Of a DNA stretch of 64,000 nt, positions 51,449 through 61,021 are shown in pieces (position 1 is the stretch's first letter; each line of letters starts with the position of its first letter). The notes below the pieces were generated by a model. The model saw only the letters and a list, made by a program, of their open reading frames with translations, searched no databases and was not told the origin of the DNA. The translations under genes were made by a program, and so were the position numbers. The stretch spans positions 1-64,000 of the forward strand of contig JAEINQ010000021.1 in NCBI GenBank assembly GCA_016342285.1, given 5' to 3'. The DNA is from Desulfobacterales bacterium (GTDB lineage: Bacteria > Desulfobacterota > Desulfobacteria > Desulfobacterales > JAEINQ01).

Positions 51449-51995
51449 TTCGTCCTCCTTGAATCGAAACGATTGATGGCCGCACCATGCGGTCCGGTTG
51501 GAATCGATGGCTCATGGCCGTAGGTCGAACTATCCCTATATAGGCAAACAAATATATTGTATTGAGTCTTAAAGGATTAAATGGTATTTGACTGAAAAAC
51601 GATTCATAGGTGACACTTCGATCTTTGTCAAGCGGTGTGCGGGGCAATCCCGATAATTCTATGGCTTCAGATGATTATGGCGGGGGGCCTGATACCATCC
51701 GAGTCCAAGGGATGAAACGATATCGGGTTCATGGCAAAGAAGGCATAACCAATCAGGAAATAAAGATAAATATGATTGGTTTGGAGTTATCGTCAGGACA
51801 CGCCCCCCATTGGTTGACGGCGGCTCAACAGGTTCTGGGAAGAGATGATCGGCGAAATGATGCAGCCCGATTTTTTTCTCTTGACAGGGCAAAAAGCGGT
51901 TTGTTAGAAATGAATGAGTACTCATTCATTTATGTGCGCGTTCGAGCCGGGACGTTGCCACCCAACACAACCCAATGGAAGAAGGATAACTGAAG
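51449..51995. other. Divergent control region between fadD and the oxidoreductase operon
   Basis: No gene with a ribosome site. Holds the promoter and perfect 22-bp operator at 51881-51930. The fadD promoter should lie near 51500-51600, which is AT-rich, but no copy of the operator is visible there. Confidence 0.5.
51881..51930 (+). promoter_or_regulatory. Promoter with perfect 22-bp TetR-family operator
   Basis: TTGACA (51881-51886), 18-bp spacer, TAGAAA (51905-51910). The operator, half-site AATGAATGAGT and its exact reverse complement, covers 51909-51930. It overlaps the -10 box and start point. It controls the etf operon and pairs with the site at tetR. Confidence 0.8.
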
Positions 51996-54074
51996 ATGGA
52001 AACCGTGTTGATTCCTCCAGCCTCAGCCATGTTTTTGTTCGTTCCCACCTGGCTGTTCTCGCTGCTGATTCCCATGGTCGGTGTCGGCATTTTCACTTAC
52101 ATTATGGCCAAACGGATGGCACCGCTGGTTTTGGCAGCCCCGGACCGCCGGTTTGACCGCATTGCCGAAAGAATCCTCAATGTTTTAAAAATCTGGCTGG
52201 GCCAGTGGCGTCAGCCCCGGTATATGACGGCAGGCGTGCTGCACATGGTTATTTTTTTCGGGTTTCTTTCTCTGGGGCTGCGTTCCACCTCCCTGGTCAT
52301 CATCGGTCTGGACGCCGGATTCGTCTTTCCCGGGTTTGGCGGCATTCTCGGTAGCATCTACAACGTGATCAAGGACCTGGCCGCCACGGCCGTGTTCGTG
52401 GCTGTGGTGCTGGCCGCCGTGCGGCGCGGCATCCTCAAGCCGGCCCGATACGCGGTTCCGGCCAAGTACGGCCATGACCATACGAGCGAGGCGGTATTTG
52501 TGCTGGGGCTCATCGGTACCCTGATGGTTTCCGAGAGTCTCTTTGAGGCTTCGTTGGTGGCTGCCGAGGTGTCAACGGGCATGCATGCCCCGTTCCTGAT
52601 TCCCGGCACCCTGGTATGGATTTTCAAACAGTCGCTGCTGGGCGTTTCCGTAGACACCCTTCAGGTTCTTCACCTGGTTGCCTATTACGTTCACGATCTG
52701 ACTTTTTTCTTCTTTCTCTGCTTTCTGCCGCTGGGGAAACATTTCCATGTTATCACCTCGCTGTTCAACGTTTTTTTCATGCGAATCGTGCGGGGAAACA
52801 TCAAGCCGGTCCGACACGGCGTATCCGATGACCAACTCGATGACCTGGAATCTTTCGGCGTCAAGACCCTGGAAGATTTTACCTGGAAGCACATTCTTGA
52901 CTTTTATTCCTGCGCCGATTGCGGCCGGTGTTCTGACCAGTGTCCGGCAAACGCCGTGGGCCGGCCGCTGAGCCCCCGGTTCATTTCCATCAAGGGCCGG
53001 GATCTGGCCTTTAAGAATTATCCGCTCTGGCCCCTGGACGCCAAGTTCAAAAAGAGCGAACCGCTCATTGGCAGCATTTACGAAGAAGATGAAATCTGGT
53101 CTTGTACCACCTGCGGCGCCTGCGAACAGGAGTGCCCCCTGGGGATCGAGTACATTGACAAAATCGTTGACCTCAGGCGGGGAATGGTGGATGAGGGGAT
53201 GGTTCCCCAGTCCCTCCAAAAGCCGCTCAGCGCGCTGGAAAAGAGGGGCAACCCCTGGGGTAAGATGGAAAAGAAGAGGGCGGACTGGACCACGGACAAG
53301 GAATTTAAGGCGGCGTGCCAGGTCAAAATTCTGGAAAAGGGTGAGACGGCCGAGACCCTCTATTTTGTGGATAGCATCTCTTCTTTTGATGATCGTATGC
53401 AGGACATTGCCCGGGCCACCGCCAAGATCCTCACGGCGGCCGGCGTTGACTTCGGCATTTTGGGCAAGGCGGAGAAGGACAGCGGTAACGAGGTCCGACG
53501 GTTCGGTGAGGAGATGCTCTTTCAGGATATTCGGGCCCACAACACCGACGCGATTCTCGATTCCGGCGTCCGGCGTATCGTTACTGCCGACCCCCATGCA
53601 TACAATGCCTTGAAAAAAGATTACAGCGGTCTGCCGCCCGTGGAGCACATCAGTCAGGTGATCACCCGCAGCATTGCAGAAGGCAAGCTCACTTTGAAAC
53701 CGGTGGAAGATGCCTCCAAAATCTACACCTACCATGATCCGTGCTACCTGGGACGGCACAACAGCCTCTACGAAGACCCCCGAGAGGCATTGGATGCCAT
53801 TGCCGGCCTTCGGCGCGTGGAAATGGAAAAGAGCCGGGACCGTTCTTTTTGTTGCGGCGGCGGCGGTCTCATGCTCTTCTACGAGCCCGAGGAAGAAGAA
53901 CGCATGGGCGTTATGCGGGTGCGCATGGCGGCCGAGGCGGGAGCCAACGTCATTGTGACCGCCTGCCCATTCTGTCTGGTGAACATCGAAGATGCCATCA
54001 AGGTGGCTGGGCTGGAAGGCCAGATGGAAGCCATTGAATTGGCTGAACTCGTTGAGCGGCACATGGATAATTAG
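51996..54074 (+). CDS. Membrane Fe-S oxidoreductase, EtfAB:menaquinone oxidoreductase type (692 aa)
   Basis: NarI/HdrE-like membrane part fused to an HdrD-like Fe-S part. About six membrane helices in residues 1-250 with His residues placed as in b-heme proteins (AGVLHMVIFFGF, LHLVAYYVHDLTFFFFLCFLPLGKHFHVI). Then two 4Fe-4S motifs, CADCGRCSDQCPA (about 308) and CTTCGACEQECPL (about 370), and CCG motifs (HDPCYLGRHN, CCGGGGLMLF, TACPFCLVN). Such proteins (EMO) accept electrons from EtfAB and reduce menaquinone in Syntrophomonas, Geobacter and sulfate reducers. No Sec here. The ATG at 51996 follows AAGGA. First gene of an operon with etfBA. Confidence 0.92.
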   Translation: METVLIPPASAMFLFVPTWLFSLLIPMVGVGIFTYIMAKRMAPLVLAAPDRRFDRIAERILNVLKIWLGQWRQPRYMTAGVLHMVIFFGFLSLGLRSTSLVIIGLDAGFVFPGFGGILGSIYNVIKDLAATAVFVAVVLAAVRRGILKPARYAVPAKYGHDHTSEAVFVLGLIGTLMVSESLFEASLVAAEVSTGMHAPFLIPGTLVWIFKQSLLGVSVDTLQVLHLVAYYVHDLTFFFFLCFLPLGKHFHVITSLFNVFFMRIVRGNIKPVRHGVSDDQLDDLESFGVKTLEDFTWKHILDFYSCADCGRCSDQCPANAVGRPLSPRFISIKGRDLAFKNYPLWPLDAKFKKSEPLIGSIYEEDEIWSCTTCGACEQECPLGIEYIDKIVDLRRGMVDEGMVPQSLQKPLSALEKRGNPWGKMEKKRADWTTDKEFKAACQVKILEKGETAETLYFVDSISSFDDRMQDIARATAKILTAAGVDFGILGKAEKDSGNEVRRFGEEMLFQDIRAHNTDAILDSGVRRIVTADPHAYNALKKDYSGLPPVEHISQVITRSIAEGKLTLKPVEDASKIYTYHDPCYLGRHNSLYEDPREALDAIAGLRRVEMEKSRDRSFCCGGGGLMLFYEPEEEERMGVMRVRMAAEAGANVIVTACPFCLVNIEDAIKVAGLEGQMEAIELAELVERHMDN

Positions 54075-54161
54075 TCTGTTCATTTTTCCCGGTCCGCACC
54101 TTCTGTCAGGGCGAATCGGGGAGATGATGGCCATCTCACAAACAACCTTTGGGAGGGAAAC

Positions 54162-54935
54162 ATGGAGATTTTGGTTTGTGTCAAGAGGGTTCCAGATTCC
54201 TCTGAGAACGAGATCGAACTCAACAGCGCCGGTAACGACATCGAACGCGACGATCTTGTTTACTCGGTGAACGAATGGGACAACTATGCGGTCGAAGAGG
54301 CCATTCAGATCGTTGATCGGGTCGGCGGCAGCGTCACCGTGGCCACCGTCGGCGACGACGAGGCCGAAGAAGTGCTTCGACGAGAGATGGCCATGGGTGC
54401 CAATGCCGGTATTTTGGTCGCAGACGATGCCCTGGAATCGGCCGATGGCAAAGGGATTGCCGCGGCCTTAAAGGCCGTGGTGGAGCAGGGCAATTACGAC
54501 CTGATCCTTACGGGAGCCCAGTCCGATACCGGCGCCGGCCAAGTCGGCGGCATGCTGGCGGCCATGCTGGACCTGCCCTATGCCTCTTTGGTCAACACCA
54601 TCGAGACCGGCGACGGCAAGCTCAAGGTGGGCCGGGAAATTGAGGGCGGCAACCAGGAAATGAGCGAAATCGAACTTCCCTGTGTTCTCTCCATTCAGAC
54701 TGGCATCAACGAGCCGCGCTATGTCGGTATCCGCGGGATCCGTAAGGTGGCCTCGGTGGAGATCCCCACAAAGAGTGCCGGAGATCTGGGCTTGGCCGCG
54801 GCTGAGCCCAAAGTCAAACGTTTGGACTACTTCCTGCCCGACCTCGGAGAGGGTGCCGAAATGCTTGAAGGCAGCACGGAAGAGATCATTGAGAAGCTGG
54901 TTGAAATCTTAAAGGCCAAAGGAGGGCTCAAGTAA
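54162..54935 (+). CDS. etfB: Electron transfer flavoprotein, beta subunit (257 aa)
   Basis: Accepts electrons from acyl-CoA dehydrogenase with EtfA. Begins EILVCVKRVPDSSENEI; the nucleotide-binding core shows NEWDNYAVEEAIQIVD, ALKAVVEQGNYDLILTGAQSDTGAGQVGGMLA and the docking-loop-like LPCVLSIQTGINEPRYVGIRGIRKV. Start ATG 54162 follows GGGAGG. Its stop shares a base with the etfA start. Confidence 0.95.
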   Translation: MEILVCVKRVPDSSENEIELNSAGNDIERDDLVYSVNEWDNYAVEEAIQIVDRVGGSVTVATVGDDEAEEVLRREMAMGANAGILVADDALESADGKGIAAALKAVVEQGNYDLILTGAQSDTGAGQVGGMLAAMLDLPYASLVNTIETGDGKLKVGREIEGGNQEMSEIELPCVLSIQTGINEPRYVGIRGIRKVASVEIPTKSAGDLGLAAAEPKVKRLDYFLPDLGEGAEMLEGSTEEIIEKLVEILKAKGGLK

Positions 54936-55894
54936 TGGCTCAGATTTTTGCGTACATCACACACAAAGACGGCGCGGCCGAAGATTCAGCCCTGGAACTG
55001 GCCGTTGCGGCAAAGAAAATTGATGCCGGAGCCCAAGTCACGGCCATTGTCACCGGCACCGGCGCCGACCTGGACAAAGTGGCCGGCGATATGACGGCTG
55101 CCTACGGCGAGGTCTGGAAGGTCGACAATGAGGCCCTGGCCTACCCCAATGCCGAAGTTATCCGGAAACTGCTGGTCAACATCCTGCCGGCCGGCGCCAT
55201 GGTGCTGCTGCCCCACGACACTTTCGGTATGGATCTGGGGCCGGGCCTGGCCATCAAGCTCGACGCCGCCTTTGCCCCCGACGTCGTCGGAATCGACGGG
55301 GTTGACGGATCTACCCTCAAGGTTGTTCGCCAGGAGTACGGCGGACAGGTTAGCACCCATGTGGATGTGGACATCGCCACCGGTGCGGTGATCAACGTCC
55401 GAGGCGGCTGCTTTCTGGCCGAAGAAGCCCAGGCCGGCGGGCAGGTGGTGGACAAATCCGGAGACGCCGGAGATCTGACCACAAAGCGGCGATTTTTGGA
55501 AGTCGTGGAAGCCGAAGCCGGTGATGTGGACATCACCAAGTCCGATGTCTTGGTCTCCGTGGGCCGGGGCATCGAAGACCAGGACAACCTGGAGATCGCC
55601 TTTGACCTGGCCAAGGCCATGGGGGCCGATGTCTCCTGTTCCCGACCGATCGTGGACGCCAAGTGGATGGAAAAATCCCGTCAGGTGGGTACCTCGGGCC
55701 AGACCGTCAAACCCAAGGTTTACCTGGCCTGCGGCATCAGCGGGTCTTTCCAGCACATGGGCGGCATTAAGGGCAACCCCTTTATCGTGGCCATCAACAA
55801 AAACACCAAGGCTCCGATCTTTCAGCTGGCCGATGTGGGCATTGAGGCCGATATTCTCGAATTCCTGCCGGAACTGACCGAACACCTGGAATAG
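54935..55894 (+). CDS. etfA: Electron transfer flavoprotein, alpha subunit (319 aa)
   Basis: FAD-binding partner of EtfB. The C-terminal FAD domain shows VSVGRGIEDQDNLEIAFDLAKAMGADVSCSRPIVD, QVGTSGQTVKPKVYLACGISGSFQHMGGIKGNPFIVAINKNTKAPIFQLADVGIEADI, all classic. It appears to be the non-bifurcating kind: the operon holds a quinone oxidoreductase and there is no sign of an extra FAD motif in EtfB, but this cannot be proved from sequence alone. A terminator follows. Confidence 0.95.
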   Translation: MAQIFAYITHKDGAAEDSALELAVAAKKIDAGAQVTAIVTGTGADLDKVAGDMTAAYGEVWKVDNEALAYPNAEVIRKLLVNILPAGAMVLLPHDTFGMDLGPGLAIKLDAAFAPDVVGIDGVDGSTLKVVRQEYGGQVSTHVDVDIATGAVINVRGGCFLAEEAQAGGQVVDKSGDAGDLTTKRRFLEVVEAEAGDVDITKSDVLVSVGRGIEDQDNLEIAFDLAKAMGADVSCSRPIVDAKWMEKSRQVGTSGQTVKPKVYLACGISGSFQHMGGIKGNPFIVAINKNTKAPIFQLADVGIEADILEFLPELTEHLE

Positions 55895-55929
55895 ATGCAG
55901 GGGCGATAGCTTCAATTGGAAAAGAGATT

Positions 55930-55970
55930 CGGCCGGCAGCCGCCCAAAGCGTGGTTGCCGGCCGTTTTGT
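55930..55970 (+). terminator. Rho-independent terminator after etfA
   Basis: CGGCCGGCA and TGCCGGCCG, separated by about 20 nt, followed by TTTTGTTT. Confidence 0.85.
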
Positions 55971-56132
55971 TTCATGGAAAAAACGATTGTGTATCGTATC
56001 AAAATTGTTTAAGTAACACGGCGAGTTGCTTGATATCGAGACTTTTGCATATAGTCGTTTGAATCCAACAAATGAGGCGGTGCCGCCAGCGCTGCCGTTG
56101 GAAGAAACCGGAAATTGACGGAGCCGGTATCC

Positions 56133-57404
56133 ATGAAAAAGGGCTTTTGGTTCAGATCCATACGTGTCCTGATCGTCTTGGCCGTCGCGGTTTCCGTGGC
56201 CGTCCTGCTGGTGGTGTTCCGCCCCCGGGCCGAGCGACAAGAGCGGGTGGCCAACGGCCGCCTAGTGACGACGTTTCAGGCTAAGCCGGAGACGGTTCAC
56301 ATGACCGTTGAGGCTTTCGGCACCGTATCCCCAAAAGAAACCCTGAAACTGGTGGCTCAGGTGCCCGGCCGGATTGTGACCATGGCCCCTGTTTTTGTCG
56401 AGGGCGGATTTGCCGCGGACGGAACCGTGCTGCTATCCATCGATCCGCGCTCGTACGCACTGGCGGTCGAGCGTCGCCGGGTTCAGATTGCCCAGGCCGA
56501 GGCCGAACTGGCCCAATTGGACCAGGAAGTGAAAAACATCGGTGCCAGCATGGCCATTGCACGCAGTGACACCCGTCTGGCTGAGGCCGAATTTGGCCGC
56601 CTCCAGACCCTGTCTCGGAGAAATGTGGTGGCCCAGACCACCCGGGACCAGGCCGAACAGCGTCATCTGGCCAGTTTGGAAAGACTTCAGGGGTTAAAAA
56701 ACCGATTGGCCACCGCTGCGCCTTCCCGGCGCCAGATCGAAGCGCGGCTTGCCATGGCCCGGGTCGCCCTGGCCCAGGCCGAACTGGACCTGGAACATAC
56801 GCAGGTGGCGACACCCTTTAACGGATGGGTGCTTGAAAAAGGGGTGGAGCGGGGCCAGCATGTCGCTCCGGGCCAACTTCTGGGGCGGATCTATCGGGCC
56901 GGGGCCTTGGAAGTCGAGGTGCGCATTCCGGGTCGGGATCTGCGCTGGCTGCAGGCGAATCAAGGGTTTGAGGCCTCGGTTCCGGCCGAGGTGCGGCTTG
57001 AAGAAGACGGACAGGACCGGCTGTGGTCTGGGCGGATCGAGCGGGCCAAGGCCAGTTTTGATGCCGCGACCCGCACATTGCCGGTGGTGGTGGCTATCGA
57101 TACAACGACCGATGGGACCGGCCCGGGTCAGCCTCCCCTGGCCCTTCGACCCGGCATGTTCGTGACGGTGCGTCTGCTGGGCGATTCTCGCAGCGGAATT
57201 TTTGTCCTTCCCCGGCATGCCATGCGCCCGGATGATACGGTATATGTCGCCGATGCCGGCCATCTGCGCGTTCGGCCGGTGACGGTGTTGCGACGTTATG
57301 AGGACAAGGTGTTCGTGAGCAGCGGTTTGATCGTCGGCGACCGGATTATCGACACCCCCCTGACCGGTGCCGTGGACGGGATGAAGATCCGGGTCAAACC
57401 ATGA
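56133..57404 (+). CDS. RND efflux membrane-fusion (periplasmic adaptor) protein (423 aa)
   Basis: HlyD/AcrA-like adaptor linking an RND pump to an outer-membrane channel. One N-terminal membrane anchor (VLIVLAVAVSVAVLLVVF), lipoyl half (VEAFGTVSPKETLKLVAQVPGRI), a coiled-coil hairpin (about residues 110-210, with QAEAELAQLDQEVKNIG and LSRRNVVAQTTRDQAEQ), then the second lipoyl half (TPFNGWVLEKGVERGQHVAPGQLL) and beta-barrel. ATG 56133 is preferred to TTG 56115. Its stop overlaps the start of the pump gene (ATGA). Confidence 0.92.
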   Translation: MKKGFWFRSIRVLIVLAVAVSVAVLLVVFRPRAERQERVANGRLVTTFQAKPETVHMTVEAFGTVSPKETLKLVAQVPGRIVTMAPVFVEGGFAADGTVLLSIDPRSYALAVERRRVQIAQAEAELAQLDQEVKNIGASMAIARSDTRLAEAEFGRLQTLSRRNVVAQTTRDQAEQRHLASLERLQGLKNRLATAAPSRRQIEARLAMARVALAQAELDLEHTQVATPFNGWVLEKGVERGQHVAPGQLLGRIYRAGALEVEVRIPGRDLRWLQANQGFEASVPAEVRLEEDGQDRLWSGRIERAKASFDAATRTLPVVVAIDTTTDGTGPGQPPLALRPGMFVTVRLLGDSRSGIFVLPRHAMRPDDTVYVADAGHLRVRPVTVLRRYEDKVFVSSGLIVGDRIIDTPLTGAVDGMKIRVKP

Positions 57405-60400
57405 AAAAACTGGGCAACTGGTCTATTACCAACCACGTGACCGTGAACCTGATCATGATCTTTGTGATCACTGCCGGCCTGCTCACCGTGTTCAATATGC
57501 GCCGGGAGATGTTTCCCCAGTTCGCCCTGGACATGATCCACGTCAGCATGGTCTATCCCGGCGCCACCCCTTCGGAGGTCGAAGAGGGGATCTGCATCAA
57601 GATCGAAGAAAAAATCAAAGGGGTTGAGGGGATCAAACGGACCATCGCCACGGCTCGCGAGGGGCTTGGGGGGGTGACGGTGGAACTCGACGCCGGCGCC
57701 GATGTGCGAAAGGTCATAGACGATATACGAACCGAGGTCGACCTCATCGACACGTTTCCCGAAGAGGCCGAAGACCCGGTGGTTATCGAGATCGTCAACC
57801 GAAACCCTGCCATCACCGTCGCCGTCTACGGCGATGTTTCGGAAAAATTGCTCCGGGAAACGGCCCAGAAGGTTCGTGACGACCTGGTGGCCACCGGCCC
57901 CATCTCCATGGTAGATCTTATTGGGGTGCGGGATTATGAAATCTCCGTGGAGGTTTCCGAAGCGGCCCTGAGGCGCTACGGTCTCTCTTTTGACCATCTG
58001 GTACATGCCATTCGAAGCGGTAGCCTCGATCTGCCCGGCGGTACCATTAAAACCGACCACGGAGAAATTCTGGTCCGTGCCATGGGTCAGCGTTACACCG
58101 GCGAAGAGTTCGCCGCCCTGCCGTTGATCACCCTGGCCGACGGCACGGAGATCCGCCTCGGTGACGTGGCCCGGATCAACGACGGATTCGAAGAGACCGA
58201 TATCCGGACCCAGTTCAACGGAAAGCCCGCTGCCCTGGTCCGGGTCAACCGGACCCAGCATGAGGACGTCATCGCCATTGCCGATGTGGTCAGGGACTAT
58301 GTTCGGGATCATGGCAACCGCATGCCCGCCGGGGTACACCTGTCAACCTGGTTTGACCTGTCCACCATGGTCCGGGACCGAATCAACCTGCTTCTTCGAA
58401 ACGGCAGCCAAGGGATCGTGCTGGTATTCATCGTTCTGGCGTTGTTTCTCAACCTTCGTCTCTCCTTCTGGGTGGCGGCCGGCATTCCCATCTCCTTCAT
58501 GGGCGCTTTCATGATTCTTGATGTGAACGGTGAAACCATCAACATGATCTCCCTTTTTGCCTTTATCATGACCCTGGGGATTCTGGTGGACGACGCCATC
58601 ATCGTGGGAGAAAACGTCTATACCCATTCCGGCCGTGGCAAGACGCCGGCCCAAGCGGTGGTGGACGGCCTGGCCGAAGTGGGTGGACCGGTGATCATGG
58701 CCGTTGCGACCACTGTGGTCGCTTTTTTACCACTGATGTTCATTGCCGGTATCATGGGAAAATTCATCGGCGTGATGCCCAGGGCCGTGGTGGCCATTTT
58801 GCTGGTCTCCCTGGGCGAGGCCCTGGTCATTCTGCCGGCCCATCTTTACCTTGCCCTGGGGCATTCTGCCGGCCGGCCGGGGGGGCTGACCGGCCTGCAC
58901 GAGCGGCTGCGTGGCCGGGTCGAAGCCGGTCTGAACACCGTTATCGACCGGTATTATACGCCATGCCTGGATTACGTCGTTCGGAACCGGTATTTCACAC
59001 TGGGCGTTTCGGTCGGCGTGCTCATCATCAGCCTGGGGATTGTGGTTGGGGGGTATGTGCCCTTTGTCTTCATGCCCAAGGGCGAGAGCGACTGGATCAT
59101 CGCCGAGGTGAACTATCCCTTAGGGACCCCGTCCCGGATTACCGCGGAAACCATTGGCCACCTGGAAACCCAGGCCTTTACCCTGAACGATCTTTTCAAG
59201 GGGCGGTTTGATGGCGACGGGGCCATGGTGACCCATGTCTACTCCATGGTGGGACTGATTCCGAGACGGGACTGGAAGCCGGCGGTGCTCGGGGGGCACT
59301 GCGGCGAGGTCTGGATTGAGCTGGTATCGTCGGCCCGACGACCGTCGGTATCCGTCAATGAAGTGATCCGCCGGTGGCGCGAACAGGTGGGGGAGGTTCC
59401 CGGGGTGGAGCAGCTATCCTTTTATACCATCGAGGGGGGGCCGGCAGGAAATCCCATCGAAATTCAGCTCATCGGCAACGATTTCGGACAGCTTCAGGCC
59501 GCGGCCCATGAACTCAAGATCGAGCTGGCCGCCTATCCGGGCACCTTTGACGTGACCGATGATTTCAAGCCGGGCAAGGCTGAACGGAGGGTCCGCATTC
59601 GGCCCGGGGCACGCAGCGCCGGCGTGACCATGGGCGATCTGGCCAGACAGGTGCGCCAGGCATTCTATGGCGAAGAAGCCCTTCGCATTCAGCGGGGCCG
59701 GGATGACATTAAGGTGATGGTCCGCTACCATGAAGCGGACCGGAAGAGCCTTTCCGGCATCGAGAAGATGCGGATTCGAACGGCCGACGGCCGCCAGATC
59801 CCCATCGAAGCGGTGGCGAAAATCGATTCCGGACAGGCATTTTCCATGATTCGGCGGGTGAATCGGCAGCGGGTAATCACGGTCAGTTCGGATCTCGACG
59901 AGGCCCAGGGCAACGCCAGCAAGATTGTCTCCGACCTCAAGGCCGATTTCCTCCCCCAACTGATCGCTCGGTATGACGGCGTGACCTACGACCTGGAAGG
60001 GCAGGCCAAGCGGACCCAGGAGTCGTTGGATAGCCTCAAACGGGGGTTTTCCCTGGCGCTCATGGGGATTTTTCTGCTCCTGGCCACCCAGTTCCGTTCC
60101 TATGTTCAGCCCCTGGTTATCATGGCCGCCATTCCCTTCGGACTTATCGGCGCCATCGGCGGCCACTGGGTCATGGGGCTCCCCTTTACCATGATCAGTA
60201 TTTTCGGCATCGTGGCCCTGTCCGGCATTGTGGTCAACGACTCGCTGATCCTCATCGATTTCATCAACCGGGCGGCGCGCGGGGGCATGGCCGTGGAAGA
60301 GGCTGTCATGCAAAGCGGAAAATCGAGGTTCCGGCCGGTGCTGCTCACTTCGGTGACCACAATCGCGGGCCTGTTTCCCCTTTTACTGGAGCGCAGCTTC

Positions 60401-60580
60401 CAGGCCCAGTTTCTCATCCCCATGGCCGTGAGCATCAGCTTCGGCCTGCTGGCGGCAACCCTGCTCACCCTTCTCTTTGTCCCGGCCCTTTACCTCATTG
60501 TCCGCGATATAGTTCTTGTTTTGCCGGGTCAGGCGCCTTCTCCATCAGCATCGGTTCCGAATCAGGAAAACAGAACCTGA
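57401..60580 (+). CDS. RND efflux pump, AcrB/HAE-type inner-membrane transporter (1,059 aa)
   Basis: Proton-driven exporter with twelve membrane helices and two large periplasmic loops. Family segments: SMVYPGATPSEVEEGICIKIEEKIKGVEGI, the helix-4 motif LFAFIMTLGILVDDAIIVGENV with the paired Asp that carries protons, and FGIVALSGIVVNDSLILIDFINRAARGGMAVEEAVMQSGKSRFRPVLLTSVTTIAGLFPLLL in the second half. The length is normal. No outer-membrane TolC-like gene follows, so the pump would use a channel encoded elsewhere. The substrate is unknown. Confidence 0.95.
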   Translation: MKKLGNWSITNHVTVNLIMIFVITAGLLTVFNMRREMFPQFALDMIHVSMVYPGATPSEVEEGICIKIEEKIKGVEGIKRTIATAREGLGGVTVELDAGADVRKVIDDIRTEVDLIDTFPEEAEDPVVIEIVNRNPAITVAVYGDVSEKLLRETAQKVRDDLVATGPISMVDLIGVRDYEISVEVSEAALRRYGLSFDHLVHAIRSGSLDLPGGTIKTDHGEILVRAMGQRYTGEEFAALPLITLADGTEIRLGDVARINDGFEETDIRTQFNGKPAALVRVNRTQHEDVIAIADVVRDYVRDHGNRMPAGVHLSTWFDLSTMVRDRINLLLRNGSQGIVLVFIVLALFLNLRLSFWVAAGIPISFMGAFMILDVNGETINMISLFAFIMTLGILVDDAIIVGENVYTHSGRGKTPAQAVVDGLAEVGGPVIMAVATTVVAFLPLMFIAGIMGKFIGVMPRAVVAILLVSLGEALVILPAHLYLALGHSAGRPGGLTGLHERLRGRVEAGLNTVIDRYYTPCLDYVVRNRYFTLGVSVGVLIISLGIVVGGYVPFVFMPKGESDWIIAEVNYPLGTPSRITAETIGHLETQAFTLNDLFKGRFDGDGAMVTHVYSMVGLIPRRDWKPAVLGGHCGEVWIELVSSARRPSVSVNEVIRRWREQVGEVPGVEQLSFYTIEGGPAGNPIEIQLIGNDFGQLQAAAHELKIELAAYPGTFDVTDDFKPGKAERRVRIRPGARSAGVTMGDLARQVRQAFYGEEALRIQRGRDDIKVMVRYHEADRKSLSGIEKMRIRTADGRQIPIEAVAKIDSGQAFSMIRRVNRQRVITVSSDLDEAQGNASKIVSDLKADFLPQLIARYDGVTYDLEGQAKRTQESLDSLKRGFSLALMGIFLLLATQFRSYVQPLVIMAAIPFGLIGAIGGHWVMGLPFTMISIFGIVALSGIVVNDSLILIDFINRAARGGMAVEEAVMQSGKSRFRPVLLTSVTTIAGLFPLLLERSFQAQFLIPMAVSISFGLLAATLLTLLFVPALYLIVRDIVLVLPGQAPSPSASVPNQENRT

Positions 60581-61021
60581 AAGCTACACGGCGTGACCCG
60601 AAGATCTGCAAAGTTTGAAGCAATGCGATCCGGTCTTGTCCCCGCGGATAAATACAGAGATAGCGGTTTCCGGCGAAAAAGGGTTAACGCCGGCCTGAGA
60701 TGGCAATTGTTTCGTGACAGTCGCTAACGTTGGCAGGGCAATTGCACCCATGTTGAGGATTGATCTTCATTCTGCATCTGGACAGCGGCGGCCACCCCTG
60801 GGCAAAACCCATGGGCAGAAGGCTGACCGTGGGGACTGTTTATCCCCAAAGTCCTTGCCCGGGGCGCGGATCGTTGTTATTATCTGGGTTATTTTTAAAT
60901 GCCTTCCGCTCACGTACCGGACAGCGGCGGATTTTCCATAAAGAAGTGCCTGGTTCCGGAAAATCGCACCTTTCAGGCGGCTGGCTGATGCGATAGGGCA
61001 ACCAAGCGAGAGGATGTACCG
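60581..61021. other. Intergenic before the DUF11-repeat protein
   Basis: About 440 bp with no gene. GC-rich, with several short inverted repeats around 60780-60870 (for example CCCATGGG and GGGGACTGTTTATCCCC) that might be an RNA structure; I could not match it to a known riboswitch class. Confidence 0.4.

Noticed and set aside
51610..51993. Plus-strand frame of 127 codons before the oxidoreductase gene
   Set aside because: It runs through the promoter and operator at 51881-51930, has no ribosome site and no family resemblance.
60780..60870. c-di-GMP or other riboswitch before the surface protein
   Set aside because: Several short inverted repeats are present, but the conserved core bases of the classes I know are missing and the order does not fit.
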